NCBI RefSeq assembly: GCF_027533625.1
Contig: NZ_JAQAGZ010000005.1
Location: 1-64,000 of the forward strand
DNA: 64,000 nt
Source: Paenibacillus gyeongsangnamensis
Lineage (GTDB): Bacteria; Bacillota; Bacilli; Paenibacillales; NBRC-103111
Reading direction: 5' to 3'
The position numbers and the translations under genes were made by a program. A model generated the notes under the pieces. The model searched no databases. It was not told the origin of the DNA and worked only from the letters and a program-made list of their open reading frames with translations. Position 1 is the first letter of the stretch; every line of letters starts with the position of its first letter. Positions 51,087 to 62,866 of the stretch are shown here, in pieces.

Positions 51087-52089
51087 TTCGATGCTGCGCG
51101 AGGTGAAGGTGGAGGACGCGGTCGGACTGGTGCTGGCGCACGATTTGACCCAGATCATTCCGGGACAGTTCAAGGGCCGGCTGTTCAAGAAGGGTCATGT
51201 CATTCGGGCGGAGGACATTCCGGCGCTGCTTAGCATCGGCAAGGAGCATATTTATACGATGGAGCTGCAGACGGGCTATCTGCATGAGGATGAGGCCGCT
51301 TTGCGCATGGCCTTGGCCGCTCAGGGACCGAACGTTGAGCTCACGGAGCCCCATGAAGGCAAGATTACGCTGAAATCGACGATTCACGGGCTGGCCAAGA
51401 TCGACAAGGCCCGCATCGACGCCGTGAATGCGCTTGATCAAGTGGTCATGTCCACGATCAAGACCGGCACGGTAGTGAAGCCGGGACAGGCGCTGCTTGC
51501 CACACGGGTCATTCCGCTCGTTATTGAGGAGGAGCGCATCCGCCAGGCGGAGCTTGCTGCCGCGGCCGGAGCGCCGGATGCGGGACCCGTAGCGGAAGTA
51601 AAACCGTTTCGAGCGCTTCGCGCAGGACTCATTACGACAGGGAGCGAAGTGTTCAAGGGACGCATTCAGGATAAATTCGGTCCTGTCGTTCGCGAGAAGC
51701 TGGCCGCGCTCGGCTCCGAGGTCATCGACCAGCGGCTGGCGCCGGACGAGAGCGATGTGATCGTACGCGAAATCCACCGCTTCCTGCGGGAGGACCGCGC
51801 GGATCTAATCCTCGTAACAGGGGGCATGTCCGTCGATCCCGATGACCGGACGCCGGGTGCGATCAAGCAAGCGGGAGCGGAGATCGTCAGCTACGGTACG
51901 CCGATGCTCCCGGGCTCCATGCTGCTGATGGGCTATCTGGAGGGAGTGCCGATCATGGGCTTGCCGGGCTGCGTCATGCATGACCCGTACACCTCGTTCG
52001 ATGTGCTGCTGCCCCGGATTTGTGCCGGGGAACGGATTGTCCGGCCGGACATTACGGAGCTCGGATACGGCGGATTATATAACTGTTAA
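51076..52089 (+). CDS. molybdopterin-binding protein (MoeA-like)
   Basis: 337 aa. Contains the MoCF-binding fold: LITTGSEVFKGRIQDKFGPVV near residue 178, LILVTGGMSVDPDDRTPGAI near 245 and GLPGCVMHDPYTSFDVLLPR near the C-terminus. It is shorter than classical MoeA (~400 aa) and belongs to the stand-alone molybdopterin-binding group in clostridia and Paenibacillus. ATG 51076 is nine bases from AAGGAG; a GTG at 51058 is upstream of it. Together with moaC, mogA and tatAC suggests supply and export of molybdoenzymes. Confidence 0.82.
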   Translation: MKSDSMLREVKVEDAVGLVLAHDLTQIIPGQFKGRLFKKGHVIRAEDIPALLSIGKEHIYTMELQTGYLHEDEAALRMALAAQGPNVELTEPHEGKITLKSTIHGLAKIDKARIDAVNALDQVVMSTIKTGTVVKPGQALLATRVIPLVIEEERIRQAELAAAAGAPDAGPVAEVKPFRALRAGLITTGSEVFKGRIQDKFGPVVREKLAALGSEVIDQRLAPDESDVIVREIHRFLREDRADLILVTGGMSVDPDDRTPGAIKQAGAEIVSYGTPMLPGSMLLMGYLEGVPIMGLPGCVMHDPYTSFDVLLPRICAGERIVRPDITELGYGGLYNC

Positions 52090-52127
52090 TGAATGAAAGA
52101 GTGTTACCATAGAAAGGACCGATGACG

Positions 52128-52499
52128 ATGTTTGGATTTTCGGAGCTGCTGCTCATCGGCTTGATCGCGCTGCTGCTGTTCGGACCGAACAAGCTTCCGG
52201 AGCTGGGTCGCTCGCTCGGGAAGACGATCCGCGAGTTCAAGGAGGGTGCCCGCAACCTGATGGCGGACGACGAGCCGGCACCCCCTGTGCGTAAAGACGT
52301 TACGCCTCCGGCCCCTGCAGAGCCCGCTCCGGCTCGAGTGGACGTGACTCCTGCGGCGGAAGCGGCACCGCAGGTCGTTCCTGCGCCTCCGAAGCCGAAG
52401 GAAGCTGCGGCCCAGCCGTCTCCGCAGCATGAGGGCTCGGCAGCGCCCGTACGGGCGGCGGAATCCCGTCCGAGCGACCCTCGGCGGCTGCCGGATTGA
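52128..52499 (+). CDS. tatA: twin-arginine translocase TatA
   Basis: 123 aa. One N-terminal membrane helix (SELLLIGLIALLLFGPNKLP), the hinge GPNKLPELGRSLGKTIREF and an amphipathic helix; then a Pro/Ala/Glu-rich tail of about 70 residues, longer than in Bacillus TatA. ATG 52128 is nine bases from AAAGGA; ATG 52122 would be only three. Immediately followed by tatC, making a minimal TatAC export machine for folded proteins. Confidence 0.9.
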   Translation: MFGFSELLLIGLIALLLFGPNKLPELGRSLGKTIREFKEGARNLMADDEPAPPVRKDVTPPAPAEPAPARVDVTPAAEAAPQVVPAPPKPKEAAAQPSPQHEGSAAPVRAAESRPSDPRRLPD

Positions 52500-52537
52500 T
52501 TCTTCAGTAGACCTTGAACGTAGGCAGGTGAGTGCGG

Positions 52538-53296
52538 TTGGAAACAGAAGAAGCCATGAGCTTGGTGGAGCATTTGACGGAGCTGAGGAAGCGAGTCATC
52601 CGCGTGGTGATCGTACTCGTCCTCGGGATGGTTATTGGACTGATCGCGGCAAAGCCGATGATCAAGTACATCACCAGCATGCCTCCGGCGAATTCCATTG
52701 ATTTGCTCAACGTGTTTTCCCCTTGGGACTCCATAAAATTATATATGAACTGCGCCCTGATCACGGGGCTTATCATTACTTTGCCCGTGGCCCTTTATCA
52801 GCTGTGGGCCTTTATGAAACCGGGGCTTCGGGCCGAGGAGCAGAAGGCTTCCCTGATGTTCGTTCCTTTTGCGTTCGCGCTTTTCCTTGTCGGGCTCGCG
52901 TTCGGATACTTCGTCGTCTTCCGGATGGCGTTTATGTTCGCCACCTCGATCACCGAAAGCTTGAATCTGAAGGAAACGTACGGGATTTCGCAATATTTTT
53001 CGTTTATGTTCAATATCTTGATCCCCCTGTCTCTCTTGTTTGAGCTGCCGATCGTCGTGATGTTCCTGACGAAGCTGCGGCTTATGAATCCGGCGCGCCT
53101 TCGCAAAATGCGGCGCTATGCATACATGATCCTCGTGATCGTCGCCACGATGATTACGCCTCCGGATGCGGCCTCCGCCATTATCGTATTCTTGCCAATG
53201 ATTGTGCTGTACGAGTTCAGCGTTTTCCTGTCCGGGGTCGTTTACCGCAAGCAGCTGGAACAGGATGCGGCTTGGGAGCGCGAAGGCTCCGCTTAG
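52538..53296 (+). CDS. tatC: twin-arginine translocase TatC
   Basis: 252 aa, six membrane helices. Conserved N-terminal HLTELRKRV, the P-x-x-Leu-Tyr-Gln-x-Trp-x-Phe-x-x-Pro-Gly-Leu motif in the first periplasmic-side loop region (LPVALYQLWAFMKPGL, with the essential Glu of EE after it) and ITPPDAAS near the C-terminus. Starts at TTG 52538, six bases from AGGTGA; the GTG at 52532 is too close to that site. Receives the Tat signal peptide; partner is tatA upstream. Confidence 0.92.
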   Translation: METEEAMSLVEHLTELRKRVIRVVIVLVLGMVIGLIAAKPMIKYITSMPPANSIDLLNVFSPWDSIKLYMNCALITGLIITLPVALYQLWAFMKPGLRAEEQKASLMFVPFAFALFLVGLAFGYFVVFRMAFMFATSITESLNLKETYGISQYFSFMFNILIPLSLLFELPIVVMFLTKLRLMNPARLRKMRRYAYMILVIVATMITPPDAASAIIVFLPMIVLYEFSVFLSGVVYRKQLEQDAAWEREGSA

Positions 53297-53308
53297 CGGA
53301 ACAACTCG

Positions 53309-53340
53309 AAGTCTGTCGAACCGGCAGACTTTTTATTTTT
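53309..53340 (+). terminator. terminator of the moc-tat operon
   Basis: Stem AAGTCTG/CAGACTT with additional inner pairs, followed by TTTTATTTTT. Confidence 0.8.
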
Positions 53341-53443
53341 GCAAGGAAACCGGCATGACAGAAGGATCGCTTCGCCTGCCCGAGGAATAATCATCCATTT
53401 CGTGGACAGAATGAGTGAGGTGATAAAATTGTTGTAAAACCAC

Positions 53444-53472
53444 TTGCAAAATTAGGCTGAAGTGATTATTAT
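53444..53472 (+). promoter_or_regulatory. sigma-A promoter of groES-groEL
   Basis: TTGCAA (53444-53449), 17-bp spacer, TATTAT (53467-53472), directly before the CIRCE element. Confidence 0.75.
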
Positions 53473-53483
53473 ATAAATTGTTG

Positions 53484-53510
53484 TTAGCACTAAACACATT
53501 CGAGTGCTAA
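53484..53510. promoter_or_regulatory. CIRCE operator (HrcA site)
   Basis: TTAGCACTA, nine bases, GAGTGCTAA: the inverted repeat of the HrcA operator, with the right arm perfect and the last base of the left arm changed (A for C). Heat-shock repressor HrcA should bind here. Confidence 0.92.
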
Positions 53511-53544
53511 TAAGGTAACCAAATCTAAAGGAGGCTATTTTCTC

Positions 53545-53826
53545 ATGATCAAACCGTTGGGTGATCGCGTAGTCATTGAAGCCATTGCTAAGGAGGAAAC
53601 GACAGCAAGCGGTATCGTCCTGCCTGATACGGCTAAAGAAAAGCCGCAAGAAGGTAAAATCGTAGCCGTAGGCAGCGGTACACTCAAAGACGGAGAGCGC
53701 ACTCCGCTTGAAGTTAAAGAAGGCGACCGTGTAATCTACTCCAAGTACGCCGGCACCGAAGTGAAATACGACGGCCGCGAGCTGCTGATTATGCGTGAGA
53801 GCGACATTCTCGCCATCCTGGCTTAA
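53545..53826 (+). CDS. groS: co-chaperonin GroES
   Basis: 93 aa, the usual length. Caps the GroEL cavity. Conserved [12 protein letters not shown] start and [15 protein letters not shown] mobile loop, [14 protein letters not shown] core. AAAGGAGG is seven bases ahead of the ATG. Regulated by CIRCE/HrcA. groEL follows after 91 bp. Confidence 0.97.
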   Translation: MIKPLGDRVVIEAIAKEETTASGIVLPDTAKEKPQEGKIVAVGSGTLKDGERTPLEVKEGDRVIYSKYAGTEVKYDGRELLIMRESDILAILA

Positions 53827-53887
53827 TCAAGCCGCCTTTACTTAAGTTCGTGCGAATTACTTACGACGATTCGGAACGTTTAAATAA

Positions 53888-55552
<1,665 letters not shown>

Positions 55553-55572
55553 GATCCGGCCGTACGCCAGAG

Positions 55573-55620
55573 GAAACGGCAGCATCCCTACTAAAGGGAT
55601 GGCTGCCGTTTCTTTATTTT
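55573..55620 (+). terminator. terminator of groESL
   Basis: Stem AAACGGCAGC-ATCCCT/AGGGAT-GGCTGCCGTTT, then TCTTTATTTT. Confidence 0.88.
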
Positions 55621-55688
55621 CCCCTGCCTACGCCTGCATGATATACTAAGTCGTAAAGGAAGCGGGATAATCGGAGGACGGCGAGACA

Positions 55689-57263
55689 ATGCAAGTCATT
55701 ACAATAGACGGACTGAAGGAACAGGTGCTGGGCACCTTTGACCATAAAATTTTAAAGCGCGGCTGGTCGTATTATACCGACGGCTTTGTGGATGATTTCG
55801 AGCGCAAAGGCGATCAATGCTACGCGAACGTGTACGGCAGTGAAGTGTATGAAGTGAAGGTGGATTTGGAAAAGCTGCGGCGCAGCAGCTGCGACTGTCC
55901 GTTCGGAGGCTACTGCAAGCATATCGCGGCCGTCCTGTTCCAGGCTTGCGAGGACATGGGCTTCGCGCCGGAAGAGCTGTTGCTGCCCTCCGGGAGAAAG
56001 GCGAATGCGCCGACTGTTCATCGGAAGCAAAATCTGCTGCCGCCCCAGGAAAAGGGAAGCGCGGCGGAGTGGCGCCAATTTTTCGGGGAGCTGCTGAATG
56101 TGGGAGGGTACCGGTTAGGACAAGCGGTGACCCCGATGTTCCGCCGGACGATGGAGCAGCTGATGCAGGCGGCTGCCGGTTGGCAGCCGAGCGTTCGTCA
56201 GGTCTATGCGCTGCATGCCTGCTTGTTTCTGCTCGATCAACTGGACGAGCTGTACCGCAACCAGATCCGTTATTCGTATGCTTATTTTGACCTGAGGGAT
56301 CAAGTTTTTGAAGCAAGGGATGAATGGACGCAGGAGCTGCTGTCAATAGCGGAGGAATGGACCTCCGAACAGCTGAAGGGGCTTTCCAGGGACGCATTGG
56401 AGGAGTTAACGGATGCTTTGTTCGAGGCGGCCTTCCCGCGTGCGTCCGGACCGGTGCATTGGGGTTTGATCTATTCCACATTCTGGCTTCACGTGCTGTC
56501 TCGCACAAAGGGCTCGGAAGCGCTTAGCGCTCGCGAGATGTCCCGACTGGATGAGGAGGCAAGCCGGGAGACGGCCTCCGTGTACCGCAAGGAGATGTTA
56601 AATCACGCTTTGCTGCTTCATCTGGTTCAGGCGGGCAAGGACCAGGAAGCGATGGAGCTGGCGGAGGAGCGGCTCGGGAATGCGAGAGCGGCGGACTTTT
56701 TCGCCATTACCGACTATCTGGTCATGGAGGAGGAATGGGAGCGGCTGCTGCTGTGGGTGCGATGGCTTCAGCCGGTTGCCGTGAACGCATCTCCGTCCCA
56801 ACTGCGGACGTACTTCGGCTACTGGGAGCAGGTCAAAGCGCGTCTGCCTATGGAAGAGGAATGGAAGGAGACCGTGCTGGGCATGCTGCCGGACAGCTAT
56901 GGTTACTATTCGGACTATCTGCTAAAGAGTGAACATTATCAAGCTTGGGTCGATCTGAACCTGCTGCTGGAAGTTCAGCCGCTCAGCGTACCGAACGCGA
57001 TTCTCAAGTCGATCGAGTCTTCCCAGAGAGAGCTGCTGCTCCCTTGGTATCACCATAGCGTGGAGGCGCTGGTCGCAGAGAAGAACCGGGATGCCTATAA
57101 GCGGGCCGTGCGCGTGCTCCGCAAGCTGCAGCCGATCTATAAGCGGCTGAAGCGGCAGGACCGCTGGGAAGCGTACATCGGCTATTTAGTGAAGCGGTAC
57201 GCCCGGTTAAGAGCGTTTCAGGAGGAGCTGCGCAAGCTGAGGAAAGGGGCCGAGGCGGGATGA
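55689..57263 (+). CDS. SWIM zinc-finger protein
   Basis: 524 aa. SWIM motif SCDCPFGGYCKHIAAVL (C-x-C-x(n)-C-x-H, residues ~66-82) is a zinc-binding, DNA- or protein-interaction domain. The rest is helical, with no other recognised domain and a Lys/Arg-rich C-terminus. Overlaps the SNF2 helicase gene by four bases (ATGA). SWIM-SNF2 pairs are widespread in Firmicutes and are thought to act together on DNA, role undefined. GGAGG is twelve bases before the ATG. Confidence 0.82.
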   Translation: MQVITIDGLKEQVLGTFDHKILKRGWSYYTDGFVDDFERKGDQCYANVYGSEVYEVKVDLEKLRRSSCDCPFGGYCKHIAAVLFQACEDMGFAPEELLLPSGRKANAPTVHRKQNLLPPQEKGSAAEWRQFFGELLNVGGYRLGQAVTPMFRRTMEQLMQAAAGWQPSVRQVYALHACLFLLDQLDELYRNQIRYSYAYFDLRDQVFEARDEWTQELLSIAEEWTSEQLKGLSRDALEELTDALFEAAFPRASGPVHWGLIYSTFWLHVLSRTKGSEALSAREMSRLDEEASRETASVYRKEMLNHALLLHLVQAGKDQEAMELAEERLGNARAADFFAITDYLVMEEEWERLLLWVRWLQPVAVNASPSQLRTYFGYWEQVKARLPMEEEWKETVLGMLPDSYGYYSDYLLKSEHYQAWVDLNLLLEVQPLSVPNAILKSIESSQRELLLPWYHHSVEALVAEKNRDAYKRAVRVLRKLQPIYKRLKRQDRWEAYIGYLVKRYARLRAFQEELRKLRKGAEAG

Positions 57264-60157
57264 TCGGGTTAGATACGCTGCTGGCGGACGGCGAAGCGGT
57301 CGGCGGAGGCAGGTGGACCGTATCCGGACGTTGGCAGGGAGGCGTACCGGTAACGGCGCGGGAGCTGAGGCTGCGGCTTTTTGCTTGGCACCGGCCGAGC
57401 TTATACGGGATTTGGCTGGAGGAGGAGACCGAGACGGGACGGCTATTCCTGTCTCCTTTTACGGCGCTGCACTACTTCGCGGAGCCTGTCGTTTCCGTGC
57501 ATACTCGGGTGGAATGGTCCGAGAAGCTGCAGCAGGCACGGGAAGCGGCGGTGATTTTCAAGGAGGCGCTGGAGAAAGGGTGGTATGCCCCGGATCCTGA
57601 AGCTTGGCAGGAAGGAAGGCGCAGCTGGAAGCTCCTGCTTCCTGATGATCGGCTGCAGGCTGACGGCCGGCTTCTCAGCGGCAATCCGGCGTATGCTGCA
57701 TGGTTTAGCGCGGCGATTGAAGAGCAAATCGACAGCCATCCGGCTGTCCGGGAGGCGTGGGAACGGCTTGCTGCGGAGAAGCCTTATTTGCTGGAGGTTT
57801 CGCCGGAAGTGCAGGAGCCGCAAGGGTTTCGGCTCGATGAAGAGGAATGGCTCGTCGCCGCAGGCTGGAAAAAGGACGAGGTCCCGTTCCGCACCTGCTT
57901 TCAATTGGCGGAGCCGGACCTGGACTCAGACGGGGAGGCGGCATGGGAGCTTCGGCTTGTGCTGCAGGACAAACAGGATGCGAATGTGCTAGTGATGCCT
58001 TCGGCCGAGGACCGGCTTCCTGCGGATTGGGCGGCCTATACGGATCGCTTCTTACGGGATCGGGACCGCTGCGCGGAGCTGATTCCTTCCCTGGAAGAGC
58101 TGGCGTGGCAGGGAGGAGCCGAAGCGGAGCTTACGGATGCCCAGGCCTACGAATTTCTGCAGGAGGGCAGTTTGAGGCTGCTTCAGGCCGGGTATTCCGT
58201 CTTTCTGCCGTCCTGGTGGGAGGAGCTGAGCCGCCATCGGCCGAAGCTTCGTGCCAAGCTGAAGGGCGGCGGTTCCAAAGCAAGCGCGCTCTTCGGCGCC
58301 GATCAGCTCGTTCAGTTCGATTGGAAGGTCGCCGTCGGCGGCGTGGAGCTGTCGGAGGATGAATTCCTCCGGATGGCTGCGGAGAGGAAGCGGCTGATGT
58401 ACATCCGGGGACGCTGGATTCAGCTGGATCCCGCGTTTGTCGCGCAGGTGCAGATGGCTCTTAGACAGTCCGGGAGGAAGAAAGGGCTCAGCTTCCGCGA
58501 GATTCTGGAGATGCATCTGCTGCAGCAGGAAGAGCCGGGGGCCGGCTCTGTATCCGAAGGGGATGAAGCCGGAGCCTGGAAGGAGCAGCTGCGCATCGAG
58601 GTCGAACTGAACACCCAGATGGCGGAATTGATCGGGAGGCTGCAGCATACGGAGCGGATCCCGGCGGTCGAGCCGCCTCAAGCCTTGAAAGCCGATTTAA
58701 GACGTTATCAGCGCGAGGGGGTATCTTGGCTCCTGTTCATGCGTCGTTTCGGTCTAGGCTGCTGTCTGGCCGACGACATGGGCCTTGGCAAGACCGTCCA
58801 ATTCATCGCTTACCTGCTGCATGCGCGGGAGGAGAAGAGTGGCGGCACGAAGACGGTGGCTCCAGCACTCTTGATCTGCCCTACGTCGGTCCTTGGCAAC
58901 TGGCAAAAAGAGCTCGAACGGTTCGCTCCATCGTTGAATATCTACTTGCATTACGGTCCGCAGCGGGGAAAGGGAGATGAGCTGGAAGAGGCGATCAAGG
59001 AAGCGGATCTTGTACTGACCTCCTACAATCTGGCTCAGATCGACGAAGAGGAGCTGGCAGCGATCCATTGGGATACGATTGCCCTGGATGAGGCCCAGAA
59101 CATCAAGAACGCCTATACGAAGCAGTCCGTGGCGGTCCGCCGTCTCGAAGCCGATCATCGGATCGCGCTAACCGGGACGCCGATCGAGAACCGTCTGACC
59201 GAGCTCTGGTCGATTTTCGATTTTATTAATCCGGGCTACCTCGGCACCTTAAGCGCCTTCTCCCATAAATACGTGAATCCGATCGAAAAGGGCGGAGAAG
59301 ACGAGCTTGTCATGCAGGTCCAGCAGCTCATTCGTCCTTTCCTGCTGCGCCGCGTGAAGAAAGACCCGGCGATCCAGCAGGATCTGCCGGAGAAGTACGA
59401 GACCAAGGCGTACGTATCCTTGACCGTGGAGCAGGCCACGCTGTACGAGAACGTCGTGCAAGAGCTGATGGCGAGCGTCGATCACCTGACGGGTATCGAG
59501 AAGAAGGGCCAAATTCTTGCCGCTCTTACGAAGCTGAAGCAAATTTGCGACCATCCGGCGCTATTTCTGAAAGAAACCGGGGCGGCAACGTGGGAGGACC
59601 GCTCCTCCAAAGTATCCCGCCTCATGGCCATGGTACAGGAGCTGAGGGACGAGGGCGATAGCTGCCTCATTTTTACCCAGTTTGTCGAAATGGGTCATCT
59701 GCTGCGGCGCATGCTCGAACAGGAGCTGGGCGAACGGGTACAGTTTCTGCATGGCGGGGTGCCCAAGAAGCAGCGGGATGAAATGGTTGCAACGTTCCAA
59801 GATCAGGGTCTGAAGGAACGGGAGCGCTGCGGCATCTTTATTCTCTCGCTCAAGGCGGGAGGGACAGGCCTCAACCTTACTGCGGCCAATCACGTGTTCC
59901 ACTTCGACCGCTGGTGGAATCCGGCGGTGGAGAATCAAGCGACCGACCGGGCATTCCGAATCGGGCAAACCCGTAACGTCCAGGTGCACAAATTCGTGGC
60001 TTTAGGCACACTGGAGGAGCGGATCGACGAAATGATCGAGCGCAAGCAAGGGCTGAGCCAGCAAATTGTCGGAACCGGAGAGAACTGGGTGACCGAAATG
60101 TCCACGAACGAGTTGAAGGAGCTGTTCGCGCTGCGGCGGGAATGGATGGGGAAATAA
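57260..60157 (+). CDS. SNF2 family DNA/RNA helicase-like ATPase
   Basis: 965 aa. The N-terminal ~470 residues are a bacterial SNF2 accessory region. Helicase motifs follow: motif I ADDMGLGKT (near residue 507), Ia ICPTSVLGNW, II DEAQ (near 610), III ALTGTPIENRL, then the second RecA domain with LIFTQFVEMG, SLKAGGTGLNLTAAN and QATDRAFRIGQ. SNF2 ATPases translocate on duplex DNA and remodel protein-DNA complexes. Start overlaps the SWIM stop. The small 60175 gene follows with its own ribosome binding site. Confidence 0.9.
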   Translation: MIGLDTLLADGEAVGGGRWTVSGRWQGGVPVTARELRLRLFAWHRPSLYGIWLEEETETGRLFLSPFTALHYFAEPVVSVHTRVEWSEKLQQAREAAVIFKEALEKGWYAPDPEAWQEGRRSWKLLLPDDRLQADGRLLSGNPAYAAWFSAAIEEQIDSHPAVREAWERLAAEKPYLLEVSPEVQEPQGFRLDEEEWLVAAGWKKDEVPFRTCFQLAEPDLDSDGEAAWELRLVLQDKQDANVLVMPSAEDRLPADWAAYTDRFLRDRDRCAELIPSLEELAWQGGAEAELTDAQAYEFLQEGSLRLLQAGYSVFLPSWWEELSRHRPKLRAKLKGGGSKASALFGADQLVQFDWKVAVGGVELSEDEFLRMAAERKRLMYIRGRWIQLDPAFVAQVQMALRQSGRKKGLSFREILEMHLLQQEEPGAGSVSEGDEAGAWKEQLRIEVELNTQMAELIGRLQHTERIPAVEPPQALKADLRRYQREGVSWLLFMRRFGLGCCLADDMGLGKTVQFIAYLLHAREEKSGGTKTVAPALLICPTSVLGNWQKELERFAPSLNIYLHYGPQRGKGDELEEAIKEADLVLTSYNLAQIDEEELAAIHWDTIALDEAQNIKNAYTKQSVAVRRLEADHRIALTGTPIENRLTELWSIFDFINPGYLGTLSAFSHKYVNPIEKGGEDELVMQVQQLIRPFLLRRVKKDPAIQQDLPEKYETKAYVSLTVEQATLYENVVQELMASVDHLTGIEKKGQILAALTKLKQICDHPALFLKETGAATWEDRSSKVSRLMAMVQELRDEGDSCLIFTQFVEMGHLLRRMLEQELGERVQFLHGGVPKKQRDEMVATFQDQGLKERERCGIFILSLKAGGTGLNLTAANHVFHFDRWWNPAVENQATDRAFRIGQTRNVQVHKFVALGTLEERIDEMIERKQGLSQQIVGTGENWVTEMSTNELKELFALRREWMGK

Positions 60158-60174
60158 GGAGGCGGAATGAACGA

Positions 60175-60492
60175 ATGGCTCGGAGATCGAGAAGCGTGGA
60201 AGTGACAATAGGCAGTGCCCGAGACGATTCCCCTCAAACGGATGGACACGCCCATGTCGAGGCGATTGCCGAAGCAGACGAAGAAGAACGCTCGAGCACG
60301 AAGCCGGCTGTGAGCGCATCTACCGAGGATCTGCCCACGTTAAAGCCACGCAGAGGGCGTGCGCCCAAGGCAAAGCCGGAGCCGGACTATAGCGAGCTGT
60401 TGGACTTGGAGGCGGGCCCGTGGCAGCGGGAGATGTCACCCGCTTGGCAGCGGTTCTATGCCGCCGTTCGCCAATCGGTATGGGATGAATAG
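60175..60492 (+). CDS. small hypothetical protein downstream of SNF2
   Basis: 105 aa from ATG 60175; AAGGAGG lies 12 bases upstream, overlapping the helicase stop. The first two thirds are disordered and basic (LKPRRGRAPKAKPEPD), and the last ~30 residues look structured: LDLEAGPWQREMSPAWQRFY then AAVRQSVWDE. A second short frame (ATG 60167, 12 codons) overlaps the start. Function unknown; operon position suggests a helper of the SWIM/SNF2 pair. Confidence 0.6.
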   Translation: MARRSRSVEVTIGSARDDSPQTDGHAHVEAIAEADEEERSSTKPAVSASTEDLPTLKPRRGRAPKAKPEPDYSELLDLEAGPWQREMSPAWQRFYAAVRQSVWDE

Positions 60493-60514
60493 TTATTTTG
60501 CATAAGCTTGAATG

Positions 60515-60544
60515 AGCCTTTCCTTCAACAGGAAGGGCTTTTTT
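60515..60544 (+). terminator. terminator of the SWIM-SNF2 operon
   Basis: 10-bp stem AGCCTTTCCT/AGGAAGGGCT followed by six T. Confidence 0.85.
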
Positions 60545-60593
60545 CCTTTAGTACCCTCCTTGTCCTGCTTCTTATTGCGAATACCTTAATAGA

Positions 60594-60627
60594 TAAAAAA
60601 AGACCCGATACCGTAGTATCGGGCCTC
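60594..60627 (-). terminator. terminator of the SLH gene
   Basis: Stem CCCGATAC/GTATCGGG with CGTA loop (extended by flanking pairs); on the minus strand it ends in TCTTTTTTT. Confidence 0.88.
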
Positions 60628-60658
60628 TTTCCAACGAATTGGCTATGGGAGCAGCCAA

Positions 60659-62707
<2,049 letters not shown>

Positions 62708-62738
62708 GTCTAGGTTTCACCTCCCTTCCAGCGTGATT

Positions 62739-62766
62739 TATATAACATGGCTATTGCCATTGTTAA
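62739..62766 (-). promoter_or_regulatory. possible promoter of the SLH gene
   Basis: On the minus strand TTAACA (62766-62761), 16 bp, TATATA (62744-62739). The spacer contains the inverted repeat ATGGC-TATT-GCCAT (62747-62760), possibly an operator. Confidence 0.5.
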
Positions 62767-62810
62767 CCAAAAGTAGTAGGACCCAGGGTCCATTTTATCA
62801 CCAATTACGC

Positions 62811-62848
62811 AAAAATGGTAGCTTTTTGTCGTAACAAAAGGCTACCAT
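62811..62848 (-). terminator. terminator of the ligase-like gene
   Basis: 15-bp near-perfect stem ATGGTAGCCTTTTGT/ACAAAAAGCTACCAT on the minus strand, followed by TTTTTG; 18 bp after the stop at 62867. Confidence 0.8.
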
Positions 62849-62866
62849 TTGTATCTTACAAATCTA

